DNA of 64,000 bases, taken from assembly GCA_049115695.1 (NCBI GenBank), contig JAGDZR010000011.1, positions 372,001 to 436,000 of the forward strand, written 5' to 3'. Made by a program: the position numbers and the translations under genes. Under the pieces are notes generated by a model. The model saw only the letters and a program-made list of their open reading frames with translations. It was not told where the DNA came from and did no database searches. Shown here one piece after another: positions 1-9,706 of this stretch; within the stretch, counting starts at the first letter, position 1, and the number at the start of each line of letters is the position of its first letter. This DNA comes from JAGDZR01 sp049115695. Lineage in GTDB: Bacteria > Bacteroidota > Bacteroidia > Cytophagales > Cyclobacteriaceae.

Positions 1-302
1 TATGCCATGTCCCCTGATGAAGAAACATCCACAAAATCTGGGGCCCAAACCAACTCCACTTGTTGGTGGTTAGTATTTGTTTGAAGGGCGATCTCTACTT
101 TCCCTTTGAATATCTGACCCCCTCGATTCAAAACCGCTTCCTCTGCAGCATAATAAGTAAATGCCTCAGATAGCCCTTTCTCCTGAGCCATTTCACAAAA
201 TTCCTTTTCAACAGAAATGATTTCTTGCTTCAATTCTTCATGAGATATTCTTCCTGAACAGCTCAAAACCAGTATCAGGACTCCTGGTGCTAAAACTTTC
301 AT
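1..302 (-). CDS. NTF2-like (DUF4440-type) lipoprotein, 3' end outside window
   Basis: The reading frame opens at ATG 302 and runs off the left edge, so only about 100 residues are visible. The first 15 residues form a lipoprotein leader ending in the lipobox LVLSC. The following part (EKEFCEMAQEKG, then AFTYYAAEEAVLN) has the helix-then-strand pattern of DUF4440/SnoaL-like proteins of the NTF2 fold. The visible end, SGDMAY, is where these proteins usually carry a Gly-Trp strand. Such proteins are small pocket proteins, often of unknown ligand, and here the lipobox places it in the periplasm or outer membrane. The next gene is divergent. The family call is inference from sequence pattern; the lipoprotein leader is seen directly. 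Confidence 0.65.
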   Translation of the reverse strand, partial: MKVLAPGVLILVLSCSGRISHEELKQEIISVEKEFCEMAQEKGLSEAFTYYAAEEAVLNRGGQIFKGKVEIALQTNTNHQQVELVWAPDFVDVSSSGDMA

Positions 303-431
303 TTCACTTTTTGTTGATCGCAACCTCAAGTTAATCTATCCGAATATCCAAGCGCCTAACCATTGCCATAAAATGTCAGGTGTCTACGCGCAAAGGACTG
401 GTATCTTTATTTGACCATAATACATGTTGAT

Positions 432-2882
432 ATGAGACATCTTTCCATTCTTTTTGTCGTACTTTTTGCCTGCAAGGCAACATCCGTTACTCCTCCATCT
501 CCTTCACCTACCGCTCAGGCACATCCGACGGTGGAAAGTTTTGTTGCTGGAATGGAGTCATCAGATGGATTTCTACCCTTTCATTGGGACACTGACAATG
601 ATCGAATCTATCTGGAGGTCAACAATGTCAACATTGAATTTTTGTATGTCAGCTCACTGGCAGCTGGTGTTGGTTCTAATGATATCGGTTTAGATAGAGG
701 ACAATTAGGTCAGGAGAAAGTGGTCAAATTTGAGCAGCATGGCAATAAACTAATGCTCGTCCAACCTAATCAGGGGTATAGAGCCATCAGTGACAATCAA
801 GATGAAGTCAACTCCGTCAAAGAAGCTTTCGCAAGCTCCATTTTATGGGGATTTGACATTGTCGCCAAATCTGATTGGTCAAACCTGATCGACATTACAG
901 ATTTCATCATTCGTGATTCACACAAAGTTGCTGGACGACTGTCGGGTTCCAGTCAAGGCAATTATCGGTTGGAAAAAAGCCGATCGGCATTATACCGAGA
1001 TAACACATTAAATTTTCCTGACAACACAGAATTTGAAGCAACCATAACCTTGACGGGAAAACCTGAAGGCTATTGGATCAGGTCTGTTACACCTACAGCC
1101 GAAGCGGTAACGGTGAGAATGCACCATTCATTTGTTCGATTACCGGATAACGATTACCAAACCCGGAAATTTGATCCTCGGAGCGGATTCATTCATATTT
1201 CCTATCAAGACTATGCCACGCCTATTGAATCTCCATTAGTCAAAAGATTTATTACACGTCATCGATTAGAGAAGAAAGATCCAAACGCAGCAATGTCTGA
1301 GGCGGTTGAGCCTATTGTTTACTACCTGGACAGAGGTGCCCCTGAACCCATCCGATCGGCCCTGCTTGATGGAGCCAGGTGGTGGAACCAGGCATTTGAA
1401 GCTGCCGGTTTTAAAGATGCGTTCAAAGTTGAACTATTGCCGGAAGGTGCACATCCATTGGATGTGAGGTACAATGTAATACAGTGGGTACATCGATCTA
1501 CCCGTGGTTGGTCTTATGGTGCTTCTGTGATTGATCCTCGCACGGGTGAAATCATCAAGGGGCATGTGAGCCTTGGTTCACTTAGAGTACGTCAGGATTT
1601 TCTGATTGCTCAGGGGCTGCTCAATCAATATGATGAAGGAACTGAACCTATGAAAGAACTGGCACTTGCACGATTACGTCAGCTTTCGGCACATGAAGTA
1701 GGTCACACCATTGGCCTTGTCCACAACTACGCGGCAAGTCCAAATGACCGAGCGTCAGTCATGGATTACCCACATCCATATGTGAAGCTCACCGACGGAG
1801 AGATAGATTTATCAGAAGCCTATGATGATAAGATCGGCCAGTGGGATAAAACGGCGATCACCTATGGCTATGCACAGTTTACAGCAGATGTAAATGAAGC
1901 TGACGAATTAGAAAATATCCTGACAAAGGCTATTGCAAACGGTGAATTGTTCATTTCGGATAGAGATGCTCGTGCACAGGATGGTGCACACCCTGTTGCG
2001 CATTTGTGGGATAATGGTGCCAGCGCTGCAGATGAATTGAATAGAATGATGGAGGTCCGAGATGTGGTGCTCAATAGACTTTCAGAAAATAGCCTGCCAA
2101 CCGGCGAGCCCTACTCATCCCTTGAAGAGGTATTGGTGCCAATGTACTTGTTTCACAGGTTCCAATTAGAAGCAGCGAGCAAGGTTGTAGGTGGTGTAAA
2201 CTATACCTACAGTGTAAAAGGCGACAACCAACTCAAAACGGAGTTAATTCCTGCTGAAGATCAGATGGCGGCATTGGATGCGTTAATCAATACGATAAAA
2301 GCTGAAAGCCTCAGCCTGCCGAAAGCATTGCTCATGAAGATACCGCCAAAAGCGTTTGGCTATAGCCGAAATCGTGAAACCTTCAGCAGTAAAACCGGCC
2401 CGGCCTGGGATTACTATACAGCGGTGGAAACAGCAGCTGAAATGACCCTACACTTTTTACTCAACCCTGAACGAATGAACAGGTTGGTCATGTACAATGA
2501 CATTGACCCGGCACAGCCAGGGTTACGAACAGTACTGGATAAGCTGATTGCCGATACCTGGAAAAAACCAGCAACTGCTGCAGATGCCAGAGGCATTGAA
2601 CGAATCGTTGAATGGTCCATGTTGGAAAAGCTGGCTTCACTTAGTGTAGATAACAATGCTCATTCTGATACCAAATCAATTGCAAGAAAAACGCTTGTCG
2701 ATTTGATGGGATGGGCCAAAGCCAAAAGAACATCCAATGCTGAAGACAAGGCACATTACGAGAACGTAGTAGCCAGTATCCAAAAATGGTTAGAAGAGCC
2801 TGAAAAGATTGAACGATTCGCTCCGGTCAAAGCACCTGACGGATCACCTATCGGTATGGATATGATGTGTGGTTGGGAGTAA
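432..2882 (+). CDS. Zinc-dependent metalloprotease, DUF5117/DUF4953 type, lipoprotein
   Basis: An 816-residue secreted protease of the Bacteroidota DUF5118-DUF5117-DUF4953 architecture. I chose ATG 432 rather than the in-frame TTG at 411 because it places a lipoprotein leader (ending VVLFAC) at the N-terminus. The catalytic zinc motif HEVGHTIGLVHN lies at residues 421-432, giving two zinc histidines and the general base Glu (421, 422, 425) and a third histidine at 431, as in metzincin-like enzymes. The length agrees with the family, whose members are usually 800-850 residues. The N-terminal half (DUF5117 region) has the typical run ending in IVYYLDRGAPEPIRSALL. It is convergent with the glycosidase-like gene at 2921. 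The substrate is unknown. Family call is strong; function as a surface peptidase is inference. Confidence 0.88.
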   Translation: MRHLSILFVVLFACKATSVTPPSPSPTAQAHPTVESFVAGMESSDGFLPFHWDTDNDRIYLEVNNVNIEFLYVSSLAAGVGSNDIGLDRGQLGQEKVVKFEQHGNKLMLVQPNQGYRAISDNQDEVNSVKEAFASSILWGFDIVAKSDWSNLIDITDFIIRDSHKVAGRLSGSSQGNYRLEKSRSALYRDNTLNFPDNTEFEATITLTGKPEGYWIRSVTPTAEAVTVRMHHSFVRLPDNDYQTRKFDPRSGFIHISYQDYATPIESPLVKRFITRHRLEKKDPNAAMSEAVEPIVYYLDRGAPEPIRSALLDGARWWNQAFEAAGFKDAFKVELLPEGAHPLDVRYNVIQWVHRSTRGWSYGASVIDPRTGEIIKGHVSLGSLRVRQDFLIAQGLLNQYDEGTEPMKELALARLRQLSAHEVGHTIGLVHNYAASPNDRASVMDYPHPYVKLTDGEIDLSEAYDDKIGQWDKTAITYGYAQFTADVNEADELENILTKAIANGELFISDRDARAQDGAHPVAHLWDNGASAADELNRMMEVRDVVLNRLSENSLPTGEPYSSLEEVLVPMYLFHRFQLEAASKVVGGVNYTYSVKGDNQLKTELIPAEDQMAALDALINTIKAESLSLPKALLMKIPPKAFGYSRNRETFSSKTGPAWDYYTAVETAAEMTLHFLLNPERMNRLVMYNDIDPAQPGLRTVLDKLIADTWKKPATAADARGIERIVEWSMLEKLASLSVDNNAHSDTKSIARKTLVDLMGWAKAKRTSNAEDKAHYENVVASIQKWLEEPEKIERFAPVKAPDGSPIGMDMMCGWE

Positions 2883-2920
2883 ATGGTTTCAGGTGTTGCT
2901 GATTATCAACAAACCCGTAA

Positions 2921-4429
2921 CTATTCGGCGATAACAGTTACAGATCCACCCGGCGCGATGGACACTTCCGTGTAGGTATAAGCGACACCACGATCGTGCC
3001 CTGATTTTGTCTTTAATCCGGCATTATCAGTACTCAGGACTTTGTCTTCTCCCAAAAATGCCGGATACCATTTCACGGGTTGATCTCCGTGATTAGATAA
3101 AGTGGATTGATTAGTCCCGACATGTTGCAGGCTAATCAGGTTGTTGCCAAATGGAATATTGACGACAGTTAGAGCATCAACGGCTTCAGGAAGATGAGAC
3201 AGGCTATGAATCGTGCCACTTGCAGCGTTTGGTTTGATGCCCATTAGGTCGTTTACTATATTTTGGACCAGTACATATGAAACTTCAGGATAATCACCGT
3301 TTTGTCCGGTTGCCTCCTCATACGCATGCGTTTGATCCAACCTCGTCATGATGTGCTGCATCCACTTCCAGCCAAGCTCGTTTTCATGATTATTGAAAAA
3401 TGTTTCAGGAATGTAACTCAGCGCCTCAATGTTGTCTGGAATGTCCTCTTTTGAAGTAAGTCGGTCATCTACATATTGAATATATTGATCTGTTCTTTCT
3501 CCTGATGTTGCGATATTCTTCATGATCATGAACCATGAATTTTCTTTTCCCCAACCACCTGCCGGGGTACCATCTGCCAGATATCCCCTTGTCAACTGAT
3601 TCGCGAACCCTTTCGACCATGACCCGTTGAAATAGTCTTTCAATGAAGCAGCTCGCTGATATGCCCAATTACTTTGCTCACCTCTTGCATCGAGCATTTT
3701 TGCATAAGCGTTCATGGCTGCATACTGGCTGGCAATGCCATCACCAGCTTCTATTAAGGGTAAATCGCGTTGTTCATTATAAGAAGCAGCTCCTGCGAAG
3801 ATGCCTTTACCTGTTCCCTCAGCTACACCATTTGGCAGATGTTGATCATGCAACGTAATAAAATCTGTGACTGCTTTCGTGCAAAAATTCCATATCACAC
3901 TATCTGTAATGTACCGATTGTCCCCTGTCCAGCTGTACAGACGATAGGTAGTCTCAACCAGCTCAAATGTTGCGGGTACTTCGCGAACAAAACTGCTATC
4001 ATGTCGATAATCCAACTTAAATGGAGACCCATCAAAATTGATCGCCCATAATGGGTACCATTTCTTTCCCTCATCTGCAGAGGCGGCAAATGCCCTAAGC
4101 ATTGTAAAGTTCTCTTCTTCCAATCCCAACAGGTGAGCACCCAATGCCTGATGGCAAAAGTCACGAGAATAGAAAGCTGATCTACCGGGATATCCAGCCC
4201 AATATGATGGTATATATGCTACTGTGTCTGTACCCTCTCCGCGTTCCCAAACGTCAACAGGTCCTTGTTTACCCGTTTGAACATACGTCCTGGCCTTCTC
4301 TCCAGCCCACTGAAACGTTTTTTCAATCTGTTGATGAGAGGAATGTATCTGGAGACCCTGATTTTCAACTTTATCTGCGACGTTAGAGCAGGCCAATCCA
4401 ACAATGAAGATCAATGGAGCATATTTCAT
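2921..4429 (-). CDS. Secreted six-hairpin glycosidase-like lipoprotein
   Basis: A 502-residue protein with a lipoprotein leader (IVGLAC, Cys14). The body has helical repeats with conserved aromatic and acidic patches, such as SRDFCHQALGAHLLGL, REVPATFELVETTYRLYSW and YNEQRDLPLIEAGDGIA, which look like an (alpha/alpha)6-barrel glycosidase. A small beta-rich domain follows at about residues 410-502. I cannot assign a GH family. It lies 103 bp downstream of the sulfatase on the same strand, so the pair may act on a sulfated glycan. A perfect -7 box sits in the gap, so it may also be transcribed alone. No SusC/SusD pair is present nearby. Glycosidase fold is inference; the lipoprotein leader is seen. 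Confidence 0.6.
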   Translation of the reverse strand: MKYAPLIFIVGLACSNVADKVENQGLQIHSSHQQIEKTFQWAGEKARTYVQTGKQGPVDVWERGEGTDTVAYIPSYWAGYPGRSAFYSRDFCHQALGAHLLGLEEENFTMLRAFAASADEGKKWYPLWAINFDGSPFKLDYRHDSSFVREVPATFELVETTYRLYSWTGDNRYITDSVIWNFCTKAVTDFITLHDQHLPNGVAEGTGKGIFAGAASYNEQRDLPLIEAGDGIASQYAAMNAYAKMLDARGEQSNWAYQRAASLKDYFNGSWSKGFANQLTRGYLADGTPAGGWGKENSWFMIMKNIATSGERTDQYIQYVDDRLTSKEDIPDNIEALSYIPETFFNNHENELGWKWMQHIMTRLDQTHAYEEATGQNGDYPEVSYVLVQNIVNDLMGIKPNAASGTIHSLSHLPEAVDALTVVNIPFGNNLISLQHVGTNQSTLSNHGDQPVKWYPAFLGEDKVLSTDNAGLKTKSGHDRGVAYTYTEVSIAPGGSVTVIAE

Positions 4430-4467
4430 GTTTCGAAATTAATGAATGCCAAAATGCTCTGATTAGT

Positions 4468-4475
4468 CAAAATTA
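4468..4475 (-). promoter_or_regulatory. Candidate -7 promoter element upstream of the glycosidase-like gene
   Basis: On the minus strand this reads TAATTTTG, a perfect match to the Bacteroidota -7 consensus TAnnTTTG, 38 bases upstream of ATG 4429. No well-spaced -33 TTTG was found, so support is moderate. Confidence 0.35.
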
Positions 4476-4532
4476 ACGGGTGCTAAGACAAATGTCACCT
4501 GCTCATCTCCCAACAGCACCCATACTTAAATT

Positions 4533-5963
4533 CTATTGCCGACTTTGATATGCCTCATTAATGGTAACACTATCAGCTTGAACTGATGCTAACATTTCAT
4601 CCAATCGCTCGCTTAATGATTCCACAATGTCCTCCCTGGCTTTAGATAGATCCTTGCGCTCTTCCAGGTCCTCGGACAAGTCATACAGTTCTATAGTGTT
4701 CGTTTCATAAAATGATATGAGTTTCCATTGGTGCTGCCTGATAGCAGCGCCAGGTGTCCAGGCACTACCATGATAATGAGGGTAATGCCAGAACAGCTCT
4801 TTTCGAGCCAATTGCTCCCCATTTAAAGCCGGCGTAATGTCCACACCATCAAATTGAATAGTACTTTCTATGCCAATCATGGACAATATGGTTGGAAAGA
4901 AGTCATGACCGATGACCGGATCATTTACCTGACGCCCAATTTCTTCAAAATCTCTTGGTTTGATGAGCAAAGGAACTCTGATTCCTCCTTCATACAACCA
5001 TCCTTTACCCCCCCTAAGTGGTAGGACGGATGTGGGTGCAATACGCCCATTTTCCAAGGTGGATAATCCACCATTATCGGAGGTAAAGATGAGGATCGTA
5101 TCATCATAAAGACCTGCATCTTTCAACTGCTTGACAAGCCTCCCTATATTTTTATCAAGCGCAAAAAGCATTGAGGCATAGGCCGCATTTCGTTGTTCAA
5201 GGTTTGTTGTTCCTGATCCCTCGGTTCTTGAGGACTCTGTCTTTCTGCCAATTGTTTCCAGCTTTGTTTCAAAGCGATCAACGAAATCAATGTTGGGCTG
5301 GATGGGTGTATGAACTGTATAGTAATTGAGATATAGGAAGAAGGGGTCTGTGCCTGACTGCTCTAAAAAGTTAATGGCTTCTGTAGTCAATCGATCTGTT
5401 AAATATTCTCCCTCAGGTCCATCAGTCAGCTTCGGGTTTTTGTAAGGTGAATAATATCCACCGGGAGGACTGCCTTTGTGATGACCACCCAGATTAGTCA
5501 TGAATCCTTGCTGTTCAGGAAAGAAACCCTCATCGCCTAAGTGCCATTTACCCGCAAAAAATGTTTGATAACCTACCTCCTTTAGCTTTTCAGCTAAAGT
5601 GACCTCTTCAAGCGGGAGCTGGTTGAGTATGCTTGGCGTTTTCAGTGCACGATTGGCTGGATTTTGGCCGGGAATCCAATCTGTAATGTGCAGTCTGGAA
5701 GGGTGCTTACCTGTAAGGATGGCAGCCCTTGAGGGAGAGCACACTGATCCGGATGCATAAGCATTTGTGAACAGCACACTTTGCTCGCTCAATTGATCAA
5801 TATTGGGAGTCTCGTAAAAATCACTGCCATTGTATCCAACATCAGACCAACCCAAATCATCGACGAGTATAAATACAAGGTTGGGTTGTTTTTTTTCACA
5901 TGACCACAGGGCCATTCCGGTCATTGCCAGCAGTAGCAATTTCAGATTTGAGTGAGGTAACAT
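4533..5963 (-). CDS. Arylsulfatase-type sulfatase, lipoprotein
   Basis: A 476-residue type I sulfatase that hydrolyses sulfate esters in the periplasm. The lipobox is ALWSC (Cys22). LVDDLGW carries the metal-binding Asp pair (35, 36). The formylglycine site is C75-S-P-S-R, the Cys-type signature that must be converted to formylglycine by FGE (SUMF1 family) or anSME. AGKWHLG and FTSDNGG are further family motifs. I chose ATG 5963; an upstream in-frame GTG at 5969 is less likely. The substrate cannot be read from sequence, but the adjacent glycosidase-like gene suggests a sulfated carbohydrate. The FGE-like gene at 15.2 kb lacks the cysteines needed to mature it. The start codon lies inside an inverted repeat (see 5954-5986). 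Confidence 0.92.
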   Translation of the reverse strand: MLPHSNLKLLLLAMTGMALWSCEKKQPNLVFILVDDLGWSDVGYNGSDFYETPNIDQLSEQSVLFTNAYASGSVCSPSRAAILTGKHPSRLHITDWIPGQNPANRALKTPSILNQLPLEEVTLAEKLKEVGYQTFFAGKWHLGDEGFFPEQQGFMTNLGGHHKGSPPGGYYSPYKNPKLTDGPEGEYLTDRLTTEAINFLEQSGTDPFFLYLNYYTVHTPIQPNIDFVDRFETKLETIGRKTESSRTEGSGTTNLEQRNAAYASMLFALDKNIGRLVKQLKDAGLYDDTILIFTSDNGGLSTLENGRIAPTSVLPLRGGKGWLYEGGIRVPLLIKPRDFEEIGRQVNDPVIGHDFFPTILSMIGIESTIQFDGVDITPALNGEQLARKELFWHYPHYHGSAWTPGAAIRQHQWKLISFYETNTIELYDLSEDLEERKDLSKAREDIVESLSERLDEMLASVQADSVTINEAYQSRQ

Positions 5964-5986
5964 GTCCACAATCTACATGTTACCTC
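5954..5986. repeat. Perfect 11-bp inverted repeat over the sulfatase start codon
   Basis: GAGGTAACATG at 5954-5964 and its exact reverse complement CATGTTACCTC at 5976-5986 are separated by 11 bases. The ATG of the sulfatase is inside one arm. In the transcript the other arm carries a purine-rich GGGAGG and a decoy ATG followed directly by TAG. The repeat could be an operator or an mRNA hairpin that hides the start codon. Confidence 0.6.
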
Positions 5987-5997
5987 CCAAATCCAAA

Positions 5998-8382
5998 TTA
6001 CTCGTCCCTCAATACTTTTGCCGGATTAGTATTGGCAGTTCGCCAGGTTTGCGTTCCGATTACCAGGCCCCCAAAAGCAATAATTGTCAAGACCCCTAAT
6101 GCAATGGTACCAACACCCATGGTTACGTGAAAGGCGATAAAGTCCAGCCACATCATATTGATGAAATAGGTCACGGGTACGCTTATGACAATGGCGATTG
6201 ACAATAGTTTGACAAAACTTTTGGACAAAACCAACATCAACTGCTGATGAGTGGAACCCAATACCTTCCGAATCGAAACTTCTTTTTGTCTCATTTGCAT
6301 ACTGTAGACCACCATGCCCATCAGTCCCAGGCTGGCAATGATCAGGGCCAAAAGAGAAATGAACGTGACGATCTTAGAAATATCTCCGAATATGAGATCG
6401 GTAAAAAAAGTAATCTCATCGCTCATCAACTTGTATTCTATTTTTAGACTGGGGTTGACGGCCGCCCATCCTTTCTCAAGGCTGGCAATTGCCTTTTCAT
6501 AATTCTCTGCATGGACCCTCGCCTGCAGTACGCTGAATCGATCTGGATTGTGAATTAAGACCAGTGGCTTTATTTCTGAAAACATGGTTTCGTGATGATA
6601 ATCTTTGAGCACACCAATGATTTCATAGTTGGATGAATCCTCCAGCATGATCGTTTGATTCACGGCATCAAATGGTGAATCATATCCCAGGAATGGCACT
6701 GCCTTTTCATTAATCACCAGCTTGTTTTCCTCATTTCCCTTTTCAAAATTCTGACCAGCTACCCATGACAATCCCATGTTGTCAACATAATCGCGATCTA
6801 CCGCAAACTGATGAATCGGTCGCTTATTTTCTCCGTCCAGCACATCGAGAGTAGAGCTCGTACCCGTTGCAGGAACGAATCCAGCCACGGACGTATTAAT
6901 AATATCAGGATATTTTTCATACTCCGTCTTAAGCAGCTCCGGATCACTTCCATTGAGTTTGACAACTACGATGTTCTCCGAGTCAAATCCATAGTCTTGT
7001 GCGATCATAAAATTCATTTGATCATAAACCAGCTTCACGCTAATGATTAGAAAAAGAGCCAATCCAAATTGAGAAACGATTAAAAAATTTCTCATTCCCA
7101 TTCTTGAGATGACCTTGACACCTGAAAGATTTTTTAAAGCTTCCATCGCTCTTACTGAGGAATGAAAGAATGAAGGGACAATTCCGGCAATGAGCCCAAC
7201 TAATACAGAGAAGAAAAAGCAAATGAAATAAACAGTCGTGTTGTTGGCCAGGTCCCAATCCAGCAACTGACTAAAATTGAGTTCAAGAAAGACTGGTTTG
7301 ATCAACTGCAGAATGATTAATGAGCCTCCAAAGGCGAGTATCGAGATCACGACAGATTCCATCAAAAACTGGAAAAAAATCTGCCATCTAACCGCACCAA
7401 AAACTTTTCGAATACCCACTTCCTTGGCTCGGTTTAATGATCGGGCCAATGATAGATTGGTATAGTTGAAACAAGCAGAAACAATGATCAACAAGGCCAT
7501 CCCGACGAGGAAATAAACAAAAATCATGGGAATACCGGGCCCGATGGCATTGCCAATCATGGGTCCGGGGTTAATCGCACCAATGTTTTGGAGATAAAAT
7601 TCAGGCAATCCATCTTCATCATCCTGATAATGCTCGACAGCTATGGAAGCCAGTGATGTTTCAACTGAGTTGAGATCAGCATCTTCAACTGTTTGGATAT
7701 AGGTCCATGTGTTTGATCGGTTTTGCCAATTGTTTTTGAGATCCGATCTAAGTTCCTTTTTTACTAAGGCATCATAACTGGCCATAGATGCCAGGGCATC
7801 AAACTTGATATGCGATTTGCCATCCAGCTTCCTGATAACACCAGTTACCTGGTAACTGCCCAAATCGCCTACCTTGATAAATTCTCCAAGGGCATCCGTT
7901 CTGTCAAATAGTTTTTCTGCGGTCTCCTGGGTGATCACAACTGCGTACGGATCGACCAATGCTGTATTGGCATTGCCATGCATAAGCTCATACTGGAACA
8001 TGTCCAGCACCTCGGGATCAGCAAAGAATCCAGAAATCGGAATATTTACGTCCTGCATCAATTTGATCCATCCGTTCCCAAAACCACGAATCAATCGTGC
8101 TCGTGCTATCACAGCTGGATTTTGATCAAGCAGCGCATCGCCTAAAGGTGCGGCAGAAGTTGCCATCCCTTCTATTATCGGAATGTCATGATCGTAGGTA
8201 TTGATCCGGTGAATATTTTCTCTTTGTGTATTGAATTGGTCATAGCTGTACTGATCTGCGAGCAGCATAATGATCACCAGGCATACAGAAAGACTAAATG
8301 ATAGTCCAAATACATTGATGGCAGAAAACAGTTTTTGTTTACGAATTGCGCGAATGGCAATTTTCAAATAATTGATTAACAT
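5998..8382 (-). CDS. FtsX/MacB-like ABC transporter permease
   Basis: A 794-residue inner-membrane permease with two MacB periplasmic core plus FtsX modules. Membrane segments appear near residues 20-42, 285-310, 340-360, 385-405, 430-445, 680-700, 725-745 and 765-785. EVGIRKVFGA and EVSIRKVLGS are the duplicated coupling motifs that contact the ATPase and mark this family clearly. No ATPase gene is next to it, which is usual for these Cytophagales permeases. It lies 34 bp upstream of the sulfatase start and may be transcribed with it. Such proteins move lipids, peptides or signals across the envelope; the substrate here is unknown. It begins directly with a membrane segment and lacks the N-terminal prefix domain seen in the permease at 20705. 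Confidence 0.9.
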   Translation of the reverse strand: MLINYLKIAIRAIRKQKLFSAINVFGLSFSLSVCLVIIMLLADQYSYDQFNTQRENIHRINTYDHDIPIIEGMATSAAPLGDALLDQNPAVIARARLIRGFGNGWIKLMQDVNIPISGFFADPEVLDMFQYELMHGNANTALVDPYAVVITQETAEKLFDRTDALGEFIKVGDLGSYQVTGVIRKLDGKSHIKFDALASMASYDALVKKELRSDLKNNWQNRSNTWTYIQTVEDADLNSVETSLASIAVEHYQDDEDGLPEFYLQNIGAINPGPMIGNAIGPGIPMIFVYFLVGMALLIIVSACFNYTNLSLARSLNRAKEVGIRKVFGAVRWQIFFQFLMESVVISILAFGGSLIILQLIKPVFLELNFSQLLDWDLANNTTVYFICFFFSVLVGLIAGIVPSFFHSSVRAMEALKNLSGVKVISRMGMRNFLIVSQFGLALFLIISVKLVYDQMNFMIAQDYGFDSENIVVVKLNGSDPELLKTEYEKYPDIINTSVAGFVPATGTSSTLDVLDGENKRPIHQFAVDRDYVDNMGLSWVAGQNFEKGNEENKLVINEKAVPFLGYDSPFDAVNQTIMLEDSSNYEIIGVLKDYHHETMFSEIKPLVLIHNPDRFSVLQARVHAENYEKAIASLEKGWAAVNPSLKIEYKLMSDEITFFTDLIFGDISKIVTFISLLALIIASLGLMGMVVYSMQMRQKEVSIRKVLGSTHQQLMLVLSKSFVKLLSIAIVISVPVTYFINMMWLDFIAFHVTMGVGTIALGVLTIIAFGGLVIGTQTWRTANTNPAKVLRDE

Positions 8383-8452
8383 CGGTTTTGAGTTTTGATC
8401 TGTGGGGTTAGATTCAGACCACTACCGAAATGTTGCATTCTTGACCAACAAT

Positions 8453-9325
8453 TTAATCCCAGTGCAAGTATTCAAAAGCTCCGTTATAAGAAAATTGAAG
8501 TGAGTCACTACTATCATTGGCTAATACGCCTTCAACGTGGATAGACGACTTCTCTAATTCAATGGACTCGATATTCATCCTTGCGTCTATGATCGCTCGA
8601 TCATCAAAATCATCCGTGTCTGAATTGTAGATCAGGTAAAAACCAAGCAAGGCAGGATCAGGTAATGTCGTTCCTCCTAATGTTGATTCTATAAATATGT
8701 GCTGATCTCGCTGAATACTATCTAACAGGTAAAGCCCCTGCAAGTTTGATGTGGTTGCCACTGTCATTCGGACCACAACTCCTTCTGGTTCCATCACATT
8801 GTCTACTACTGTGATTTCGCCGTAAGAAAAATAATACTGCTGTACAAACCAGTTGGCAACTGTGTCCAGCTTCAAATAGGCATGCGATATCTCAAGCGCT
8901 GTATCTAAATCAGCATTTATAAAAACACCATAAGTTGGTAATGGGGCTTTAATAATCTCAATTACCACATCTAAATCGATTGTTTCCGTTCCGGTATTGA
9001 CAGTGGCAGAAACTGCATGTGACGTTCCTTCAATGGGCATTAGGGATTTGGCAACCACAACATCTCCATCAGATGCTACATCAAAGTATTCATCCCCTCC
9101 TGAGAAAAAGAAATCCTCAAAATCGCAGTTTTCGCCTGGTACGAACAACGTGCCAACTATATGCCCAACTTCGCTATCTGGCCGAACATAAAACTCATTG
9201 TCTGAGTATGATTCACTGATCGAGCAAGCCAAAGCTTCACCAAAATCTTCAAAAACGGATTCTAAACAGCCAGAAAAAAGACCAAGACTAATAAAACAAA
9301 GTATCAGAAGAGCAGGACGAGTCAT
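8453..9325 (-). CDS. Lipoprotein of unknown function with a cadherin-like stretch
   Basis: A 290-residue protein with a clear lipoprotein leader (GLFSGC). After about residue 45 the pattern VGHIVGTL, FSGGDEYFDV, VVVAKSLMPIEG, VSATVNTGT, IDLDVVIEI resembles a single degenerate cadherin-like repeat as found in Bacteroidota surface proteins. The C-terminal 170 residues are beta-rich with no motif I recognise. It is acidic overall, as expected for an exported surface protein. It is followed on the same strand by the permease gene 70 bp away. Function is unknown. Confidence 0.7.
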   Translation of the reverse strand: MTRPALLILCFISLGLFSGCLESVFEDFGEALACSISESYSDNEFYVRPDSEVGHIVGTLFVPGENCDFEDFFFSGGDEYFDVASDGDVVVAKSLMPIEGTSHAVSATVNTGTETIDLDVVIEIIKAPLPTYGVFINADLDTALEISHAYLKLDTVANWFVQQYYFSYGEITVVDNVMEPEGVVVRMTVATTSNLQGLYLLDSIQRDQHIFIESTLGGTTLPDPALLGFYLIYNSDTDDFDDRAIIDARMNIESIELEKSSIHVEGVLANDSSDSLQFSYNGAFEYLHWD

Positions 9326-9434
9326 TCATAAAAATAGTCAAATCAATTGCTAATGATAGTACTCTTCAATGAATTGTGTCTATTTCTCATGAGGAGTAAA
9401 TCAACTACATCAGTATAATCGGACTAAACCGGTT

Positions 9435-9695
9435 CTAATCATTCGTTACGTTTCCTCTTGTTAGTAACTCTTCTTTTAACATCCTTAGCATTCTATACTT
9501 CCGCATCAATACAGTTGATAAAGCAATTGCCACCACAACGAGTGGGTTAAATTCATTCGTCTGGGTGATTTCGTAGGTCACCGTTACCAACACGGTAATG
9601 ACCAGCACCGCCAAAATCGTCGTGTTCATCTTGATATTCTTGTGCCGCTTGGTGAGCTCCTCGGTGGAAGTCTCCTTCAGTTCTTCTTTAGTCAT
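9435..9695 (-). CDS. Small two-span membrane protein
   Basis: An 86-residue protein. A charged N-terminus rich in Lys and Glu (MTKEELKETSTEELTKRHK) is followed by two hydrophobic segments at about residues 26-46 and 52-66, then a basic tail. This layout, with a TxEEL repeat before the membrane part, is common in small Bacteroidota membrane proteins. It starts 11 bp after the YwbE-like gene ends, so it is very likely the last gene of the metallo-beta-lactamase operon. Function is unknown. Confidence 0.7.
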   Translation of the reverse strand: MTKEELKETSTEELTKRHKNIKMNTTILAVLVITVLVTVTYEITQTNEFNPLVVVAIALSTVLMRKYRMLRMLKEELLTRGNVTND

Positions 9696-9706
9696 TAGTT
9701 CAAGGC

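Noticed and set aside
2921..5963. Polysaccharide utilisation locus
   Set aside because: A sulfatase and a glycosidase-like gene are adjacent, but there is no SusC/SusD pair, no hybrid regulator and no further CAZyme nearby.
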